This document shows, one piece after another, positions 11,444 to 23,131 of a stretch of 64,000 bases of DNA. This DNA is from Pachypanchax playfairii (lineage: Eukaryota > Chordata > Actinopteri > Cyprinodontiformes > Aplocheilidae), in contig SSNP01000123.1 of assembly GCA_006937955.1 (NCBI GenBank), forward strand, positions 1,096,083 through 1,160,082. Reading direction: 5' to 3'. A program made the position numbers and the translations under genes. The notes below the pieces were generated by a model. That model was not told the origin of the DNA, did no database searches, and worked only from the letters and a program-made list of their open reading frames with translations. Every line of letters starts with the position of its first letter. The first letter of the stretch is position 1.

Positions 11444-13044
11444 CAGTGGGGCAAAAAAGTATTTAGTCAGCCACCAATTGTGTAAGTTCTCCCACTTAAA
11501 AAGATCAGAGAGGCCTGTAATTTTCATCATAGGTATACCTCAACTATGAGAGACAAAATGAGGAAAAAAAATCCAGAAATTCACATTGTCTGATTTTTAA
11601 AGAATTTATTTGCAAATTATGGTGGAAAATAAGTATTTGGTCACCTACAAACAAGTAAGATTTCTGGCTTTCACAGACCTGTAACTTCTTTAAGAGGCTC
11701 CTCGGTCCTCCACTCGTTACCTGTATTAATGGCACCTGTGTGAACTCGTTATCAGTATAAAAGACACCTGTCCACAACCTCAAACAGTCACGCTCCAAAC
11801 TCCACTATGGCCAAGACCAAAGAGCTGTCAAAGGACACCAGAAACAAAATTGTAGACCTTCACCAGGCTGGGAAGACTGAATCTGCAATAGATAAGCAGC
11901 TTGGTGTGAAGAAATCAACTGTGGGAGCAATTATTAGAAAATGGAAGACATACAAGACCACTGATAATCTCCCTCGATCTGGGGCTCCACGCAAGATCTC
12001 ACCCCGTGGGGTCAAAATGATCACAAGAACGGTGAGCAAAAATCCCAGAACCACACGGAGGGACCTAGTGAATGACCTGCAGAGAGCTGGGACCAAAGTA
12101 ACAAAGACTACCATCAGTAACACACTACGCCGCCAGGGACTCAAATCCTGCAGTGCCAGACGTGTCCCCCTGCTAAAGCCAGGACACGTCCAGGCCCGTC
12201 TGCGGTTTGCTAGAGAGCATTTGGATGATCCAGAAGAGGATTGGGAGAACATCATATGGTCAGATGAAACCAAAATAGAACTTTTTGGTAGAAACTCAAC
12301 TTGTCGTGTTTGGAGGGGAAAGAATGCTGAGTTGGATCCAAAGAACACCATACCTACTGTAAAGCATGGGGGTGGAAACATCATGCTTTGGGGCTGTTTT
12401 TCTGCAAGGGGACCAGGACGACTGATCCGTGTAAAGGAAAGAATGAATGGGGCCATGTATCGTAAGATTTTGAGTGAAAACCTCCTTCCATCAGCAAGGG
12501 CATTGAAAATGAGACGTGGCTGGGTCTTTCAGCATGACAATGATCCCAAACACACCGCCCGGGCAACGAAGGAGTGGCTTCGTAAGAAGCATTTCAAGGT
12601 CCTGGAGTGGCCTAGCCAGTCTCCAGATCTCAACCCCATAGAAAATCTCTGGAGGAGTTGAAAGTCCGTGTTGCCCAGCGTCAGCCCCAAAACATCACTG
12701 CTCTAGAGGAGATCTGCATGGAGGAATGGGCCAAAATACCAGCAACAGTGTGTGAAAACCTTGTGAAGACTTACAGAAAACATTTGACCTCTGTCATTGC
12801 CAACAAAGGCTATATAACAAAGTATTGAGATTAACTTTTGTTATTGACCAAATACTTATTTTCCAACATAATTTGCAAATAAATTCTTTAAAAATCAGAC
12901 AATGTGATTTTCTGGATTTTTTTTCCTCATTTTGTCTCTCATAGTTGAGGTATACCTATGATGAAAATTACAGGCCTCTCTGATCTTTTTAAGTGGGAGA
13001 ACTTACACAATTGGTGGCTGACTAAATACTTTTTTGCCCCACTG
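11444..13044 (+). mobile_element. Tc1/mariner transposon copy B, frameshifted
   Basis: A 1601-bp element flanked by TA (11442-11443 and 13045-13046), with about 200-bp inverted ends that start CAGTGGGGCAAAAAAGTATT, as in copy A. Differences from copy A are scattered single bases plus a 1-bp deletion in the transposase. It is inserted in the C-rich repeat. Confidence 0.95.
11807..12827 (+). pseudogene. Tc1-family transposase broken by a 1-bp deletion
   Basis: It matches the 340-residue transposase of copy A through residue 283 or so. Near 12653 copy A has GGAGGGAG where this copy has GGAGGAG. The lost G shifts the frame and gives a stop after 284 residues (12661). The triad D153, D244 and E279 is present; what is lost is the last 57 residues after NPIENLWR. 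The former frame can be followed to the old stop near 12827. Loss of activity is inferred. Confidence 0.9.
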
Positions 13045-13046
13045 TA

Positions 13047-13910
13047 TGAGTGTGTATTTGTGGTTGTTTGTGAAATAGACATGTCTAAGGTATGGATTAA
13101 AATTGGAGCACAGGCAGCCATGAGGGTAGAGAGAGGGAGGATCCTTCCCACCCCCATGACCCATCCATGCCCCAAAACCCTGAGTATGTGAGGTGAAGCT
13201 GTGGAGAGGAGCGAGAGGAGGGAGGCGTTTGAGGATAGGGAGGAAAGGACTGTAATAGGCAAAGCCTCCCCCAGGAAGCCAGCTCCCTTACTGACCCCCA
13301 TAGGCACCCCCATTCCCCGCAATCCATCCTTGGTAGGAGGGCCCGATGGCAACCACAACTGTACCGACTGAGACTCCAGCCACCCACCCAGGCCCACCCC
13401 AAAGGAGATCTAACCCCACCCCACTTGCTGTTAGCATTCATACTACATATAAACAGTAGACACCCAGGCTGAGAACGTCCTCAGCCCCCCGCAGCCCCCA
13501 CCCCGCAGAGCCAGCACCCCCTCCACACACTCCTGACACCCCAGAACCCCCGACACACCAGAGACCCCGGTCCAAAGCCCGGCACCAAACCATGCACTGG
13601 CCCACAAACCCAGCAGCCAACAAGACAGGACCCAGCCCATTCGGATTCCAAGCCGAGAGGAAGACTGCCCCAGGACTATAGACCACCAGACCCGCCCCTG
13701 ACCCCCACGGGTGCAGCAAGGTCACCAGGTCAGCAACCCATGTCCGTCAGCACAGACCTCCCCAGCAGCCCCACACATGGTCTTGAGACCAACACTGTCC
13801 GGAAGCCGCGCAGCCACGCCAAACTAGTGCCGCATACCCCCCGCGCCATTCCCCCCGCAGCACACCCAGGCCCAGAAAACCCCCAGAGACCCGGGGCCCC
13901 AAGATTACAT
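13047..13910 (+). repeat. C-rich interspersed repeat, right part
   Basis: It continues the strand-asymmetric C-rich repeat: CCAGAACCCCCGACACACC-type words, long stretches almost without T and few G. The composition changes abruptly to AT-rich at about 13910. Long open frames on the minus strand here come from low stop-codon density, not from coding. Confidence 0.5.
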
Positions 13911-14649
13911 TGATTTTCAAGGCAGAAATATTACAAAACTCTAATTGGAAGTGTTACAAACTAAACTAGAAGAGCTACAGCCAAACGAGCTAAATTTCTG
14001 TTAAAACATAATCATATGTATTTGTGTGAATTTATTATGGATTCTGAAATGTAAGGAAGTGTACAGGTTTATAAAACAGCGTTTGCATGAAATGGTGTTA
14101 CATTCCTGAGATTAAAGTTATTTTAACATGGCAGTAATCTACTTGCGTGAGATGTTAACCTATCAGAAAGTCTATGTCTCGAAACTGATTGTTTGGACAT
14201 AATAACAAATAATTTTTATCTCAAGAGCCCAAGGCTGCTGCTGAGTTTAAAGCTATTGTTGTTATTCTTATTTCACCTCATTTCTTGAAAATAATTAACA
14301 ACAGCAAAAATAATGCCATGCTGAAAAAATTTTCCTGTGTAACTTTACAAGAATTTGTGTGAATGTAAACAACAAAGTGGCAAAGCTGTGCTGACCACAG
14401 AGCACAAGTTCAGAAAGAGCCTTGTGAGGAGAGAAATCCACATTCTTCACATTTCTTACCAGGTAATTATTAATGTGCCATCCCATTACACATGTAAGTG
14501 CTGACAAGAACTGATAAGGCTGATGTGAACACTTCACTCTGCTGAAGGTTTTGTTATATTTACAACATTAGTCATAAACCCCCTTCGTTCCCTCCTTAAA
14601 AACAACTTTGATTATTTAGCTAAATTATCACAAAGTAAATTAAGTTGAT
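13911..14649. other. unassigned AT-rich intergenic DNA
   Basis: No coding, RNA or repeat signal was recognised. Confidence 0.5.
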
Positions 14650-15505
14650 AAAGATTTTATTAGACAGACTGAGAAGTCTTGTGGGCCTTTCAGGTACTGT
14701 TCTGAAATGGTTTTATTCCTATCTCTCAGGTCGATGGTTTTCAGTAAGTATGGATACATGCACTCCTGGAATCTAATAAAGCAAGTGTGGAGTTCCCCAA
14801 TGTTCAATTTTAGGCCCAATTATTTTAACCTCTGCATGTCATAGGTCCTGAAGACAGGAAAGAGATGATCTTACCAAAACTGTAGAGTTGCAGTGTGTGA
14901 GAAATTGAAGTGTTCTTATTGACTAGGCTGGATTTTATTCCACACATAAAAATGTAAAATAAAACAGGATTTTATCATCTTAAAACTATCGCCAGACTCT
15001 ATTTCTCTCTTAGCATGGAGATGCTGATGCATACTTTCATTTCAAGTACAATAGACTACTGTAATGCCCTGCGCACTGGTCTTCCAAAAATATATATTTT
15101 TAATCTACAACTTCTCCAGTAAAATATGAGCCCTTGTGGACACTGAGGTCCTCTGGTATGAGCCTTTTAATTACTCCTAAAGTAAGTCAGGACTAAAATC
15201 TACGGTAAGACATCCTCCCATTATAATGGTCCTCACCTGTGAAACAGCCTGCCAGAGAATCTCAAGGCAGCAGAGGCTGTTTGTGTTTTTATTTTTTCAA
15301 CTTAAATTCAGTTCAGTTCAGACAGTATCAAAAGAACAAGTTAGTTTCTGTGTTTATAAGGGGGAGGGATAGACCATGTGTGACTGTCTAAAAGTCAGTT
15401 GTGTGTTAGGCTACTGTTTGTGTGATCACTATTTTTCTTGTGTAACTTTGTGTTGCTTTGATGCATGTTAAGTACATTAAAAATAAAATTTGATTTGATT
15501 TGAAA
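14650..15505 (+). mobile_element. L2/Rex1-like LINE remnant
   Basis: Translated fragments in changing frames include VLKWFYSYLSGRWFSV and CGVPQCSILGP (expected GVPQGSVLGP), then STIDYCNALRTGLPK and a SLPENLKAAEAV-like tail. These are the usual order of motifs in the C-terminal half of fish L2/Rex1 reverse transcriptases. The 3' end has a (TTTGA)n-like tail near 15485-15505. The 5' half is missing and stops are frequent. Confidence 0.7.
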
Positions 15506-18479
15506 GACAAAACATCCAAGTTATTAAATTCCTGACAGCCTGAGCAGAGGAGAGGCTCAGCAGAGGCTTCTTTGTTTCCTGAAGCAGCTGATGTAAGATT
15601 CACCCACCACTATATGATTACAGTGATGGAAATCGAGTGGTTCCCACATCGACCCACACTTGAACTGATTTCACTTAACATCTCCACTGAGTGTGCATGC
15701 ATCCATCCAAACACACCCTCCATGTTAGACCACACACTCAGCACAAACTGTGTGGACAGCAGCCAGAGATTGATCAGGTTTCAGAGGCACATATTATTTG
15801 GACCAACTATGCACAAGGTGCATTTAAACACACTGTTTTACTATTTAGTGATGAAGAAACAGTGTTCTTGCAATATTTCAGAATTCACGTCCCAACAATT
15901 TTTATCTGCTCTTATCTGAACCATAACTTAGGCGGACAATATAACATCAGGAAGTAAACACTGAAGCTGACACATGCTGATGGCTTGTCAGAAAATCAGC
16001 TCTTTTTCTTTCCTGTAGAGTTTTGGTGTAAATAAAAGGAAGTGTTTGTTGTTCATTGAAACTGAAACAACTGAAAATCAACTTGTTCAGCCAAACAGGT
16101 TTCAACTTCACTGTTTGGTAACAAGAAACAACAGTGAAAGGTCAAACTTAGTAGCATTTTACCTAGTTTGATTCTAATATTTTTGCATAAAACTCTGCTT
16201 AATGTAATTTTATTCTGCTTGTGTACAACAGGAAGTTATGAAAAGTCCTTAGGGGGAATTTCGGGATCAAAGATACATCATCAGAATTAAAGGCAAAGAC
16301 AGGTAACAGGGTTTAGAGAAGAAATCAAAATCCCTTGGAATGTGGAACAACAACTCCATGTCTTATCAAAAGAACCACGTGGTTTCATTTAGAGACTTGG
16401 TGTAATTAATGAATATATTTGCTCTGAGTTTGAAGTGTTTGGGGAGCCCAAGGCTGCTGTTAAAAAGTGAACTAATTTGTTTTCAGCGCTGATGCAAACA
16501 GACATTCCTTTGGTGAAGTAATTAACAATCAGGCTGATTCTCTCTTCTCTCTGCTGCTTAAGCCTCAAATCACGATGGCTTCAAAGTAATTGAGCCAACT
16601 GGCAAATTAATACATAAACCTTTCTCAGGTGAAAGTACATCAATGAGAATCACACAGTGGAAGTTACTTACTTTTTTAAGGGGGAAATCCAAGACAAAGC
16701 AAACAAGACGTTGGGTCCAACAGAATTCTGATAAAAAATAAATTACTTGTGTGTCCAAGACAGAATTCACATCTCCAATCCTGATGACATGATTGCCTTT
16801 TCTCCTACAGATGATTAAACCACACGGCTTCCTGTTTTAGAGTATTTGATGACATCAAGGAGGTATGTGGATGAGGAGGAGACTCCCTAAACCACTGACC
16901 TGAAGGAAGACTCATCTCTGGTCTAAAAACAAATAAAAGCTGATTTAAAGCTGTGCATGAAGATGGATTTACCAGAGACAACAGCATCATTTGAGATTTA
17001 TCAATTGCTTCACAAAGAACCAGACAAAAACCCACTAAAATGTCATTTAAAGCTAATTAAAACTCATTTTCTTAACACTTTAGCAGTTTGTTCCACACGT
17101 TCTGCTTTTCTGCTCATCTTTTTGTTTACGCTGAGCTTTCTCAGGGGCTGATGTGGTTGGGCTTGTTCAACCAGTTTCAGACACAAAAGCCCCACATGTG
17201 AACCTGCTTTGAGGTATTGAATTCAGACCCTGTATTGAAACACGAGTGCCAGTCTTCAGCAAACAAAAAAAACAAAAAACAAATGTGCAGTGTGTCTTGT
17301 TAACTTGAATGTAATTGGACAAGAGATTAGAGTGAGGTCAAAAGGCAGACAGAGAAAACTGAAAGACAGATGATGTTAGGAAAAATATGCAAGTGCAAAA
17401 GGAGAAAATAAGAACAAAGTGGAAAATAAAAACATGGGGGACTGGGACTATCTGGACAATAGTCTTAGTGTAAGTGGCCCCTCCTGAGGCTGGGTTCTGT
17501 CCCATATCAAGTTACATAATTCAAATGGGAAAGACTCAGATTTGAGGAAGGAAAAGAGAGGGAGCATTGTTGTCTGCACCTCAACCAGAGGAGAGGGACT
17601 TCTTTCTGCTGTCTTCACCATGGAGCTGAGGAAAGTCTTCTTAAAGCTGGCACCACAACAAGCAGGCATCCAAGAATTTTAACTAATAAAACACTTTGCC
17701 GGACGAAGATGCACAAAACTTGAAGACATTCCAGAGCAACAATGTAATATTCTGTGTAACCCTTTGGTCTACGTTAAAAAAAATCTAAACCAAACAGCAA
17801 CCAAAAAAGAGGGGATAACCCCATCAAAGCTACGCAGCCTCCTCTAACACTGGAGCAGGTGCCACTGTGGCCCTGTTATTACGTCTGGGCCTCAGGGGCC
17901 TTTCCAGTACCAGCTTCCACAGAAATCCCCTTGTACATTTCTAAGGAGATCAGGAGAACAGCATTGACAGGAAAGGTGAGAAATAATGTGGAAAAGGTTG
18001 AACACTGGTGTGTGGGGTGGGAGGAATGGCAGTAGATCGATAGAGGATCACAGAATCGGAATGTAGAGCTCTATAAATAGAAAGTAAAGGTAAACCATGA
18101 GACGGATAGAAGTCTGTTTCTGCTTAAAAATACTGAACCTGTCTGATCAGTTAGCTAGATGAGATGACAACTGAGCTAGACTCATATCCCCTGTCTAAGC
18201 TTCTTTACAGAACACAGAGGGAACATACAACAGGTATCATATTATCTTGTGTCAGCCACCAGAACTTAAGGAAGTATCTGACTAGTTTGTGATTGTTGAA
18301 GAAAATTCTGAAATAACATTCACAAGAAAGTTTCCAAAATGTCTCAAAACATTTGTGATGGTTCTCAAGTTCCTTGTGTAAAAGCTCATTTATGCTCATC
18401 TCGTATTTTCAAACTCCCCTATGTGCCTAACATTGGCATGGTCGTAAAGCAGAGTTTAGAGTTGACTTCCAAGTTCTGA
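15506..18479. other. unassigned intergenic DNA
   Basis: A 3-kb stretch with no exon-like frame, tRNA or recognised repeat. Short reading frames of up to 115 codons here lack family features. Confidence 0.5.
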
Positions 18480-18852
18480 TATTGTGACTCTGGGGTTTTT
18501 GGTTGTGTTTGGTTTTGATTTCTCCTGTTGTTTATCTGTGGTTTTGTTTTTTAGTTCGTTGTGTTATGGGATTATTTTGGGGTTAATTCTCCCTGGTCCT
18601 TGTCTCCCCTGTGTTTCCAGCTCCCACTCTGTTGTTGAGTGTTACTTCCTGTTTTATTTTGGTACCGCCCTGTGCTTCCTGTTCACCCCCGTGTTTCCTC
18701 TGCAGCTTTGTTTTTCCGTTCAGGTGTGTTGAGTTTAGTTAATTACTTCTTTTGTTTCTGATAGTATTTAAGTCGACATTTTAGTTCTGTTCTTTGTCTG
18801 GGGATTACGTCGTTCTGTTCTCCTTCCTCTGTGCCTGCTTGTTCTTCAACTC
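18480..18852 (+). mobile_element. LTR-like fragment (T-rich)
   Basis: The T-rich, GTTTTG/TTCCTG-rich composition and a GTATTTAAGTC motif near 18764 resemble the LTR at 37-760. No clean ends or target duplication were found. It ends where the SINE at 18857 begins. Confidence 0.35.
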
Positions 18853-18856
18853 ATAT

Positions 18857-19145
18857 GGGCGGCTGTGGCTCAGTGGTTAGAGCGGTCGTCCTCCAACTTG
18901 AAGGTTGGTGGATCGATCCCGGCTTCCACCGCCACATGTCAAAGTGTCTTTGGGCAAGACACTGAACCCCACGTTGCCCCCCGATCTGCGTATCGGGTTG
19001 TGTGAGTGTTAGCCCCTACCCTCTCCCCCCGGTTTATGTATCGTGTGTGAATGGGTGAATGTAAAACTTGCAGTGTGACAGCACTTTGAGTGGTCTGAAT
19101 GACTAGAAAAGCGCTATACAAATACAGGACATTTTACCATTTACC
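18857..19145 (+). repeat. tRNA-derived SINE, near full length
   Basis: The head looks like a tRNA gene, with an A box (TGGCTCAGTGG, 18866-18876) and a B-box-like GGATCGATCCC (18910-18920). A CTTTGGGCAAGACACTGAAC block, GTGTGTGAATGGGTGAATGT, and the tail AAAGCGCTATACAAATACAG with TTTACCATTTACC follow. This is the common SINE structure of percomorph fish. It is not a working tRNA gene, because the head lacks a proper cloverleaf 3' half and continues into the SINE body. Confidence 0.85.
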
Positions 19146-19154
19146 ATAAGTCTG

Positions 19155-19795
19155 CTGCCCTGCCGCTTTTCCACCAACAGGCTCGGTTCACTTTAGCCTC
19201 CTGCGGACCCTTTTCCACCGCCTTTCTCTTAACCTCATCATTCCGCGCCAACCCGCCTCTTTCTTCAGACCACCTCCTCGGTGGTCCGAAGCGGCCCAAA
19301 GTGTGCCCACACGCCCACCTGTCTACTGATTGGTCCAGTAAACTGCTACCAGTAACACGACTACCTACGTAGTGGTAGCCCCTGATTGGCCCAGCTGTGT
19401 GTAGTGTTCACGTGGTGTGATTCAGAAGCGCTCCCGCAAGAGGCTTTAAAAAAATCTCCTAGCAACCATACAAATATTTTATTTTAAAATACAATTGACT
19501 TTGGACAGTTGCGACTTCCTCCACAAGAATCAAAAATCAAACCAACATAAATGAACCACAGACAGAGTGCAAAGTACAAAAACACACGTATAACGCCATT
19601 GTTGTTGTTGTTTTACGCGCTGTGAGGTCGCAGACAAAGACTTGCACGCCACTTTTTATAGCCAGATGGGCACGCCCCTATCCCCACTTACGTCCGCTTT
19701 ATGTTTCCACCGCCTCAAGCGAGTTGATCCGCGCTATACTGTACCGCTCTCAAGCGCGCCGTGCCGATTTGTCGGTGGAAAAAGAGCCTTTGTTT
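19155..19795. mobile_element. MITE with inverted ends, CpG-rich
   Basis: The left end, GCCGCTTTTCCACCAACAGG, matches the reverse complement of the right end, where GTCGGTGGAAAAAGAGCC occurs near 19770-19788. The interior has no transposase. CCACCGCCT occurs near both ends. The superfamily is unresolved. Confidence 0.55.
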
Positions 19796-20155
19796 ATCTT
19801 TATCAAATTTTCGTCGTGTTGAAATGGAGACTGAGCTTGGGTTGAGTGTTTCTCCACTGCATTTGCGTCCAAAACAAACAAGCATTATTACATCTGAGGT
19901 CAGTTTCTGGGAATAGCAAACATGTTAACAACACAGAAGATCATAGTAATGCAGTCTCAGAAAGAGACATAAAATAAGACAGTACAGTGGACAGCGGTGG
20001 TCTGCACAGCAATTTCACGGCACATGTGCATACAATTATTCTTAATGGTTGTCCTAATGTCAGAAATTTCAGTCTTTTTTCTTTACCTTTTTCACTGCTC
20101 CCATGACTTCTATTGGGACTACTCCGTTTGCAAGTTTTGTTTGGATTCTGGTGTT
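19796..20155. other. unassigned intergenic DNA
   Basis: No gene or repeat signal was recognised. Confidence 0.5.
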
Positions 20156-20715
20156 TTAAAGGTACAGTAAGTAAGAATTAGCCCTTGCTGTCAAATCCAA
20201 ATCCTGCAGTTTATGTAAAAAAAAAAAAACGTCTGCTCTCAGCCACTCATACCCTCCCCACCCTGATTTTTCTGTTGAGTTGCCAGTTCTGATGTTGATT
20301 CTCATTTTGTTTCTCTTGTTGTTGTTCAATTTTTGGGAATGTCTGAAGGTCTATTTGTTAAGCGTTGAGTTTTTTTAAGTGCATTTGAACACCCCATCAC
20401 ATGCAGCTCAGCTGCTCAGTTGAAAGGATACGGTGGTTTCTTACTTTTTGCTGCAGCTCATTGTGGAACTAGAGCTGCTTGTATTGAAGACTTGGCAACC
20501 TTGCAGACTCACATGTGATTTGTTATGGAACCAAGAAGTCTAGACATGTAAATAATGATTCTGGGCTAGCTTTTTTAAAATGACCAAAACTAGTGACCAT
20601 CCAGCCGGCTGAGATCAAGATCTGATACAATTGTGACTTTATTTTCAACATTGGTGGGACATTAGACTGTTTGGGTATTTCACTGTAAAATTCTTACATA
20701 CTGTACCTTTTTTAA
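20156..20715. mobile_element. TTAA-ended MITE, family 1 (full length)
   Basis: It begins TTAAAGGTACAGTAAGTAAG and ends with the complement (CTTACATACTGTACC, then TTTTTTAA at 20708-20715), so it has inverted ends of about 24 bp with TTAA at both borders. There is no transposase. The last 210 bases recur in reverse orientation at 36028-36240. TTAA borders suggest piggyBac or Kolobok mobilisation (inference). Confidence 0.65.
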
Positions 20716-21126
20716 GGAGTCTTTTTCTACTTTTTTCAGCTATTTCCTCCCTTTTTTTTCTAGTCTGTTTTCTGCTTGTGCTCTCTTTCAGGTTGGTCCT
20801 GGCTGCTCCCTTAAGCCTGGGAGTCACTGGCTCATCTACATCATTTTGTAAGACTACTTAAACTCAGCCTTTGCCATCCTCCAGTGCCAGATGTGAAGTC
20901 ACCTTTCAGTGTTGTTTAAGCCAGTATTCTTTGAGTTAAAAGAATTTCTGTGTTAATTCTAAAATTAGTTCTAGCATAGTATCCTTGTGAATGTTTTTCT
21001 CCCATGTGCTCTGCTTCTTAGCTTGTACTCAGTGTGTGACCCCAAACCTGTCGTGGATTATTTGATGTATTTCCTGAACTGCAAACTGTGGTGGATTAAC
21101 CTATGGAAGAATCATCACTTACCTGT
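20716..21126 (+). mobile_element. possible old LTR remnant, left part
   Basis: With the solo LTR (21127-21881) and the MITE (21933-22412) removed, the flanks form one T/C-rich stretch that ends near CAATAAACCAGTC at 22720. It resembles a degraded LTR with a poly(A) signal. No clear ends were found, so this remains a guess. Confidence 0.3.
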
Positions 21127-21881
21127 TGTCAGGTTCAGTGTCTGTGTGTGCTGTGTTTTCTGTGTGGGGTGAGTCATCTGTCTGCAGGAGGATCTACGCT
21201 GGAGTGTGAGGCAGATTATCTACACCTGGCGGCGATCAGCGCTGATGAGGAGCAGGGTGCTACTTAAGCCAGATGCAGACGTTCATTCAGCGCCTGGTTG
21301 TTGACCTAAATGGTAGCTCCCTTGTGCCGTCCTAGTGATAATTATTTCCTAGTGATTCCGAGAAACTTCTGTGATTGTTTGAGAAACATCTTTAGAACCT
21401 TTATGCTCCTTGTGAAGACTCTCGTTGGATTTTTTTGTGTACAACTAAACCTGTTCTCTCCAGGATTGTTCACCCTGCTCCTAGAGTTCGTGAGAGCACT
21501 TCTGTGTCTAGCGACTGGTCGCCTGAAACCTGATCTGTCTCCCTCCGGCTTCCTCACACCATCTGGTCTCCTCCATTCTGGACTCACCCTCTCCCTGCAC
21601 AGCACCGCACTGGACCTGCCCTCCCTCAAGTGTGATCACCTGCCTCCTCCTGTGAGTGTCATCTCCTCTCTAAGCAAGATCTCTCAAACCCATAACAGTG
21701 ACTCTAGAACTAACTCTCCTCTCCGTTACAGTGCTGAGATTCTCCCTGGCGCACCAGATCACCGAGCACATTCACTGCACTGTAAATAATCATCCTATTG
21801 TAAATAAACCTTTCACTTTTGCACCTGAGCTGCTGTCTGAGTTCTGCAATGTGGGTCACAAAGATCACTGAGCCCGTGACA
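21127..21881 (+). mobile_element. solo LTR with 5-bp target duplication CCTGT
   Basis: The 755-bp unit starts TGTCAGGTTC and ends CCCGTGACA, and is flanked on both sides by CCTGT (21122-21126 and 21882-21886). These are the hallmarks of an LTR insertion reduced by LTR-LTR recombination. AATAAA at about 21803 is the likely poly(A) signal, and CTACTTAAGCC near 21261 is a promoter-like motif. The 159-codon frame inside is not a gene. Confidence 0.85.
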
Positions 21882-21932
21882 CCTGTGTTACAAGAAGAAT
21901 CCTCAGCTCTGAGCATCCAGTGAGTCTCCCAC

Positions 21933-22412
21933 TTAAAGCAGAACTAAGTAAGTTTTGCTCTCGCTCTCCCCCTACTGGTCCCCTGTGAAAGCTCACTGTC
22001 GTAACGTTCCCCTGCCGCCGCCGCAGACCCCCCCCCCTCCACCCTGCCGCCGCCCCCCCAACAACAACGCGCAGAGAACGCTTTTGCAAGAAGAAAGAAA
22101 AACAAAACCAAGAAAATGTCTCGACAGGTGAGTATTATTGTCATCTTTGCACTCCTAAGGGTGGCGTTGCTAACAACGGCAAGGGCTTCATGCTTGTATT
22201 TATGTACGTGAGTGTGAGTGCCGTAAAGCAGGTTTGTTCTCGCGAGATTAGTCGGGTCCGATCCACTGAAAGTTGCAAGTGCTGCTTTCAGGACACAGAC
22301 CCCGGAGGGAGGGGAGGGACCCACGAGTCACCCCGCCAAGTCCTTGTTTACCCCCACAGGGACTCTAGAAAACATTTATTGAGGTGAAAAAACTTACTTA
22401 GTTCTGCTTTAA
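21933..22412. mobile_element. TTAA-ended MITE, family 2
   Basis: It begins TTAAAGCAGAACTAAGTAAG and ends with its reverse complement (CTTACTTAGTTCTGCTTTAA), giving perfect inverted ends of about 20 bp bordered by TTAA. The interior is GC- and C-rich (CCCCCCCCTCC near 22030) and encodes no transposase. Confidence 0.8.
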
Positions 22413-22842
22413 CACTGTTTGACACCACGCTGCTCTGGTTTTATTCGTCCAAATGCCTGCTGCCTACCTCAGTGCTCCTCAGGACTCACCTGGTTCTTTC
22501 CTTGGCCCTCCTGCTCCTTCCTTCCCTGGTTGGCTTCTCTCCACCTCAGACTCCCATGTGTGCTCCTCTATGTATCAGTAACAATGAAACACAGTAAGAA
22601 ATCACACCATTGCCAGAATCTTTATGACCTAACTAAACAGTTGCTGACTCACCTGTCCCCTGCCTCCAGACCTGTCAGATGCCCCAGTTCCAGTTACCTG
22701 TTTGCAACCTGTGTTTACAATAAACCAGTCATTTTGGCCCATATTTCCAAGCTATCACAAGTTCTGACAAGGTGTACTGAAATGCACCCAAAATCAAAGC
22801 AGAGGTTGGATCGAAGGTTCTATGTTTTAACTTGGTAAATGA
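22413..22842 (+). mobile_element. possible old LTR remnant, right part
   Basis: This continues the T/C-rich stretch from 20716-21126 and contains CAATAAACCAGTC near 22720, a poly(A)-signal-like end. The 139-codon frame at 22419-22838 is open because of composition and resembles no known protein. Confidence 0.3.
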
Positions 22843-23131
22843 ACTGTACTTGTATAGTGCATTTCTTAGGTCAGACAACTAATAAAGCACCTAACACTAC
22901 AGTATGTTTACACACACTTTTGGTGGTGATAAAATACACACATATTGTAGCCATAGTTGTCCTAGGACACACATACTGACAAGAGGTGAGTCTGCCAGGT
23001 GCCTTTGAACACCACCAAACAGGAAAGTTGGGTAAAGTGTCTTGCCCTAGGACACAATGCCCAGGCAATTTGAGCTAATGACCCTCTGGTTACCAGACGA
23101 CCCACTCTACTGCCTAAGCTACGGCCCCCCA
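22843..23131 (-). repeat. tRNA-derived SINE, minus strand
   Basis: Read on the minus strand, it has a degenerate tRNA-like head near 23095-23131 (GGGGGCCGTAGCTTAGG), a CAAGACACTTTACCC block, TGTGTCCTAGGACAACTATG, and the ACTATACAAGTACAG tail. It is diverged from the 38793 copy. Confidence 0.75.

Noticed and set aside
13097..13725. Several Gly/Trp/Leu-rich minus-strand frames
   Set aside because: They reflect the C-rich, stop-poor composition of the repeat.
18857..18930. tRNA gene
   Set aside because: Only the promoter boxes of a tRNA head are present; the sequence continues as a SINE body with the same tail as other copies.
21310..21789. 159-codon frame
   Set aside because: Lies wholly inside the solo LTR; T/C-rich composition keeps it open.
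22419..22838. 139-codon frame
   Set aside because: No protein family, sits in a probable LTR remnant between a MITE and a SINE.
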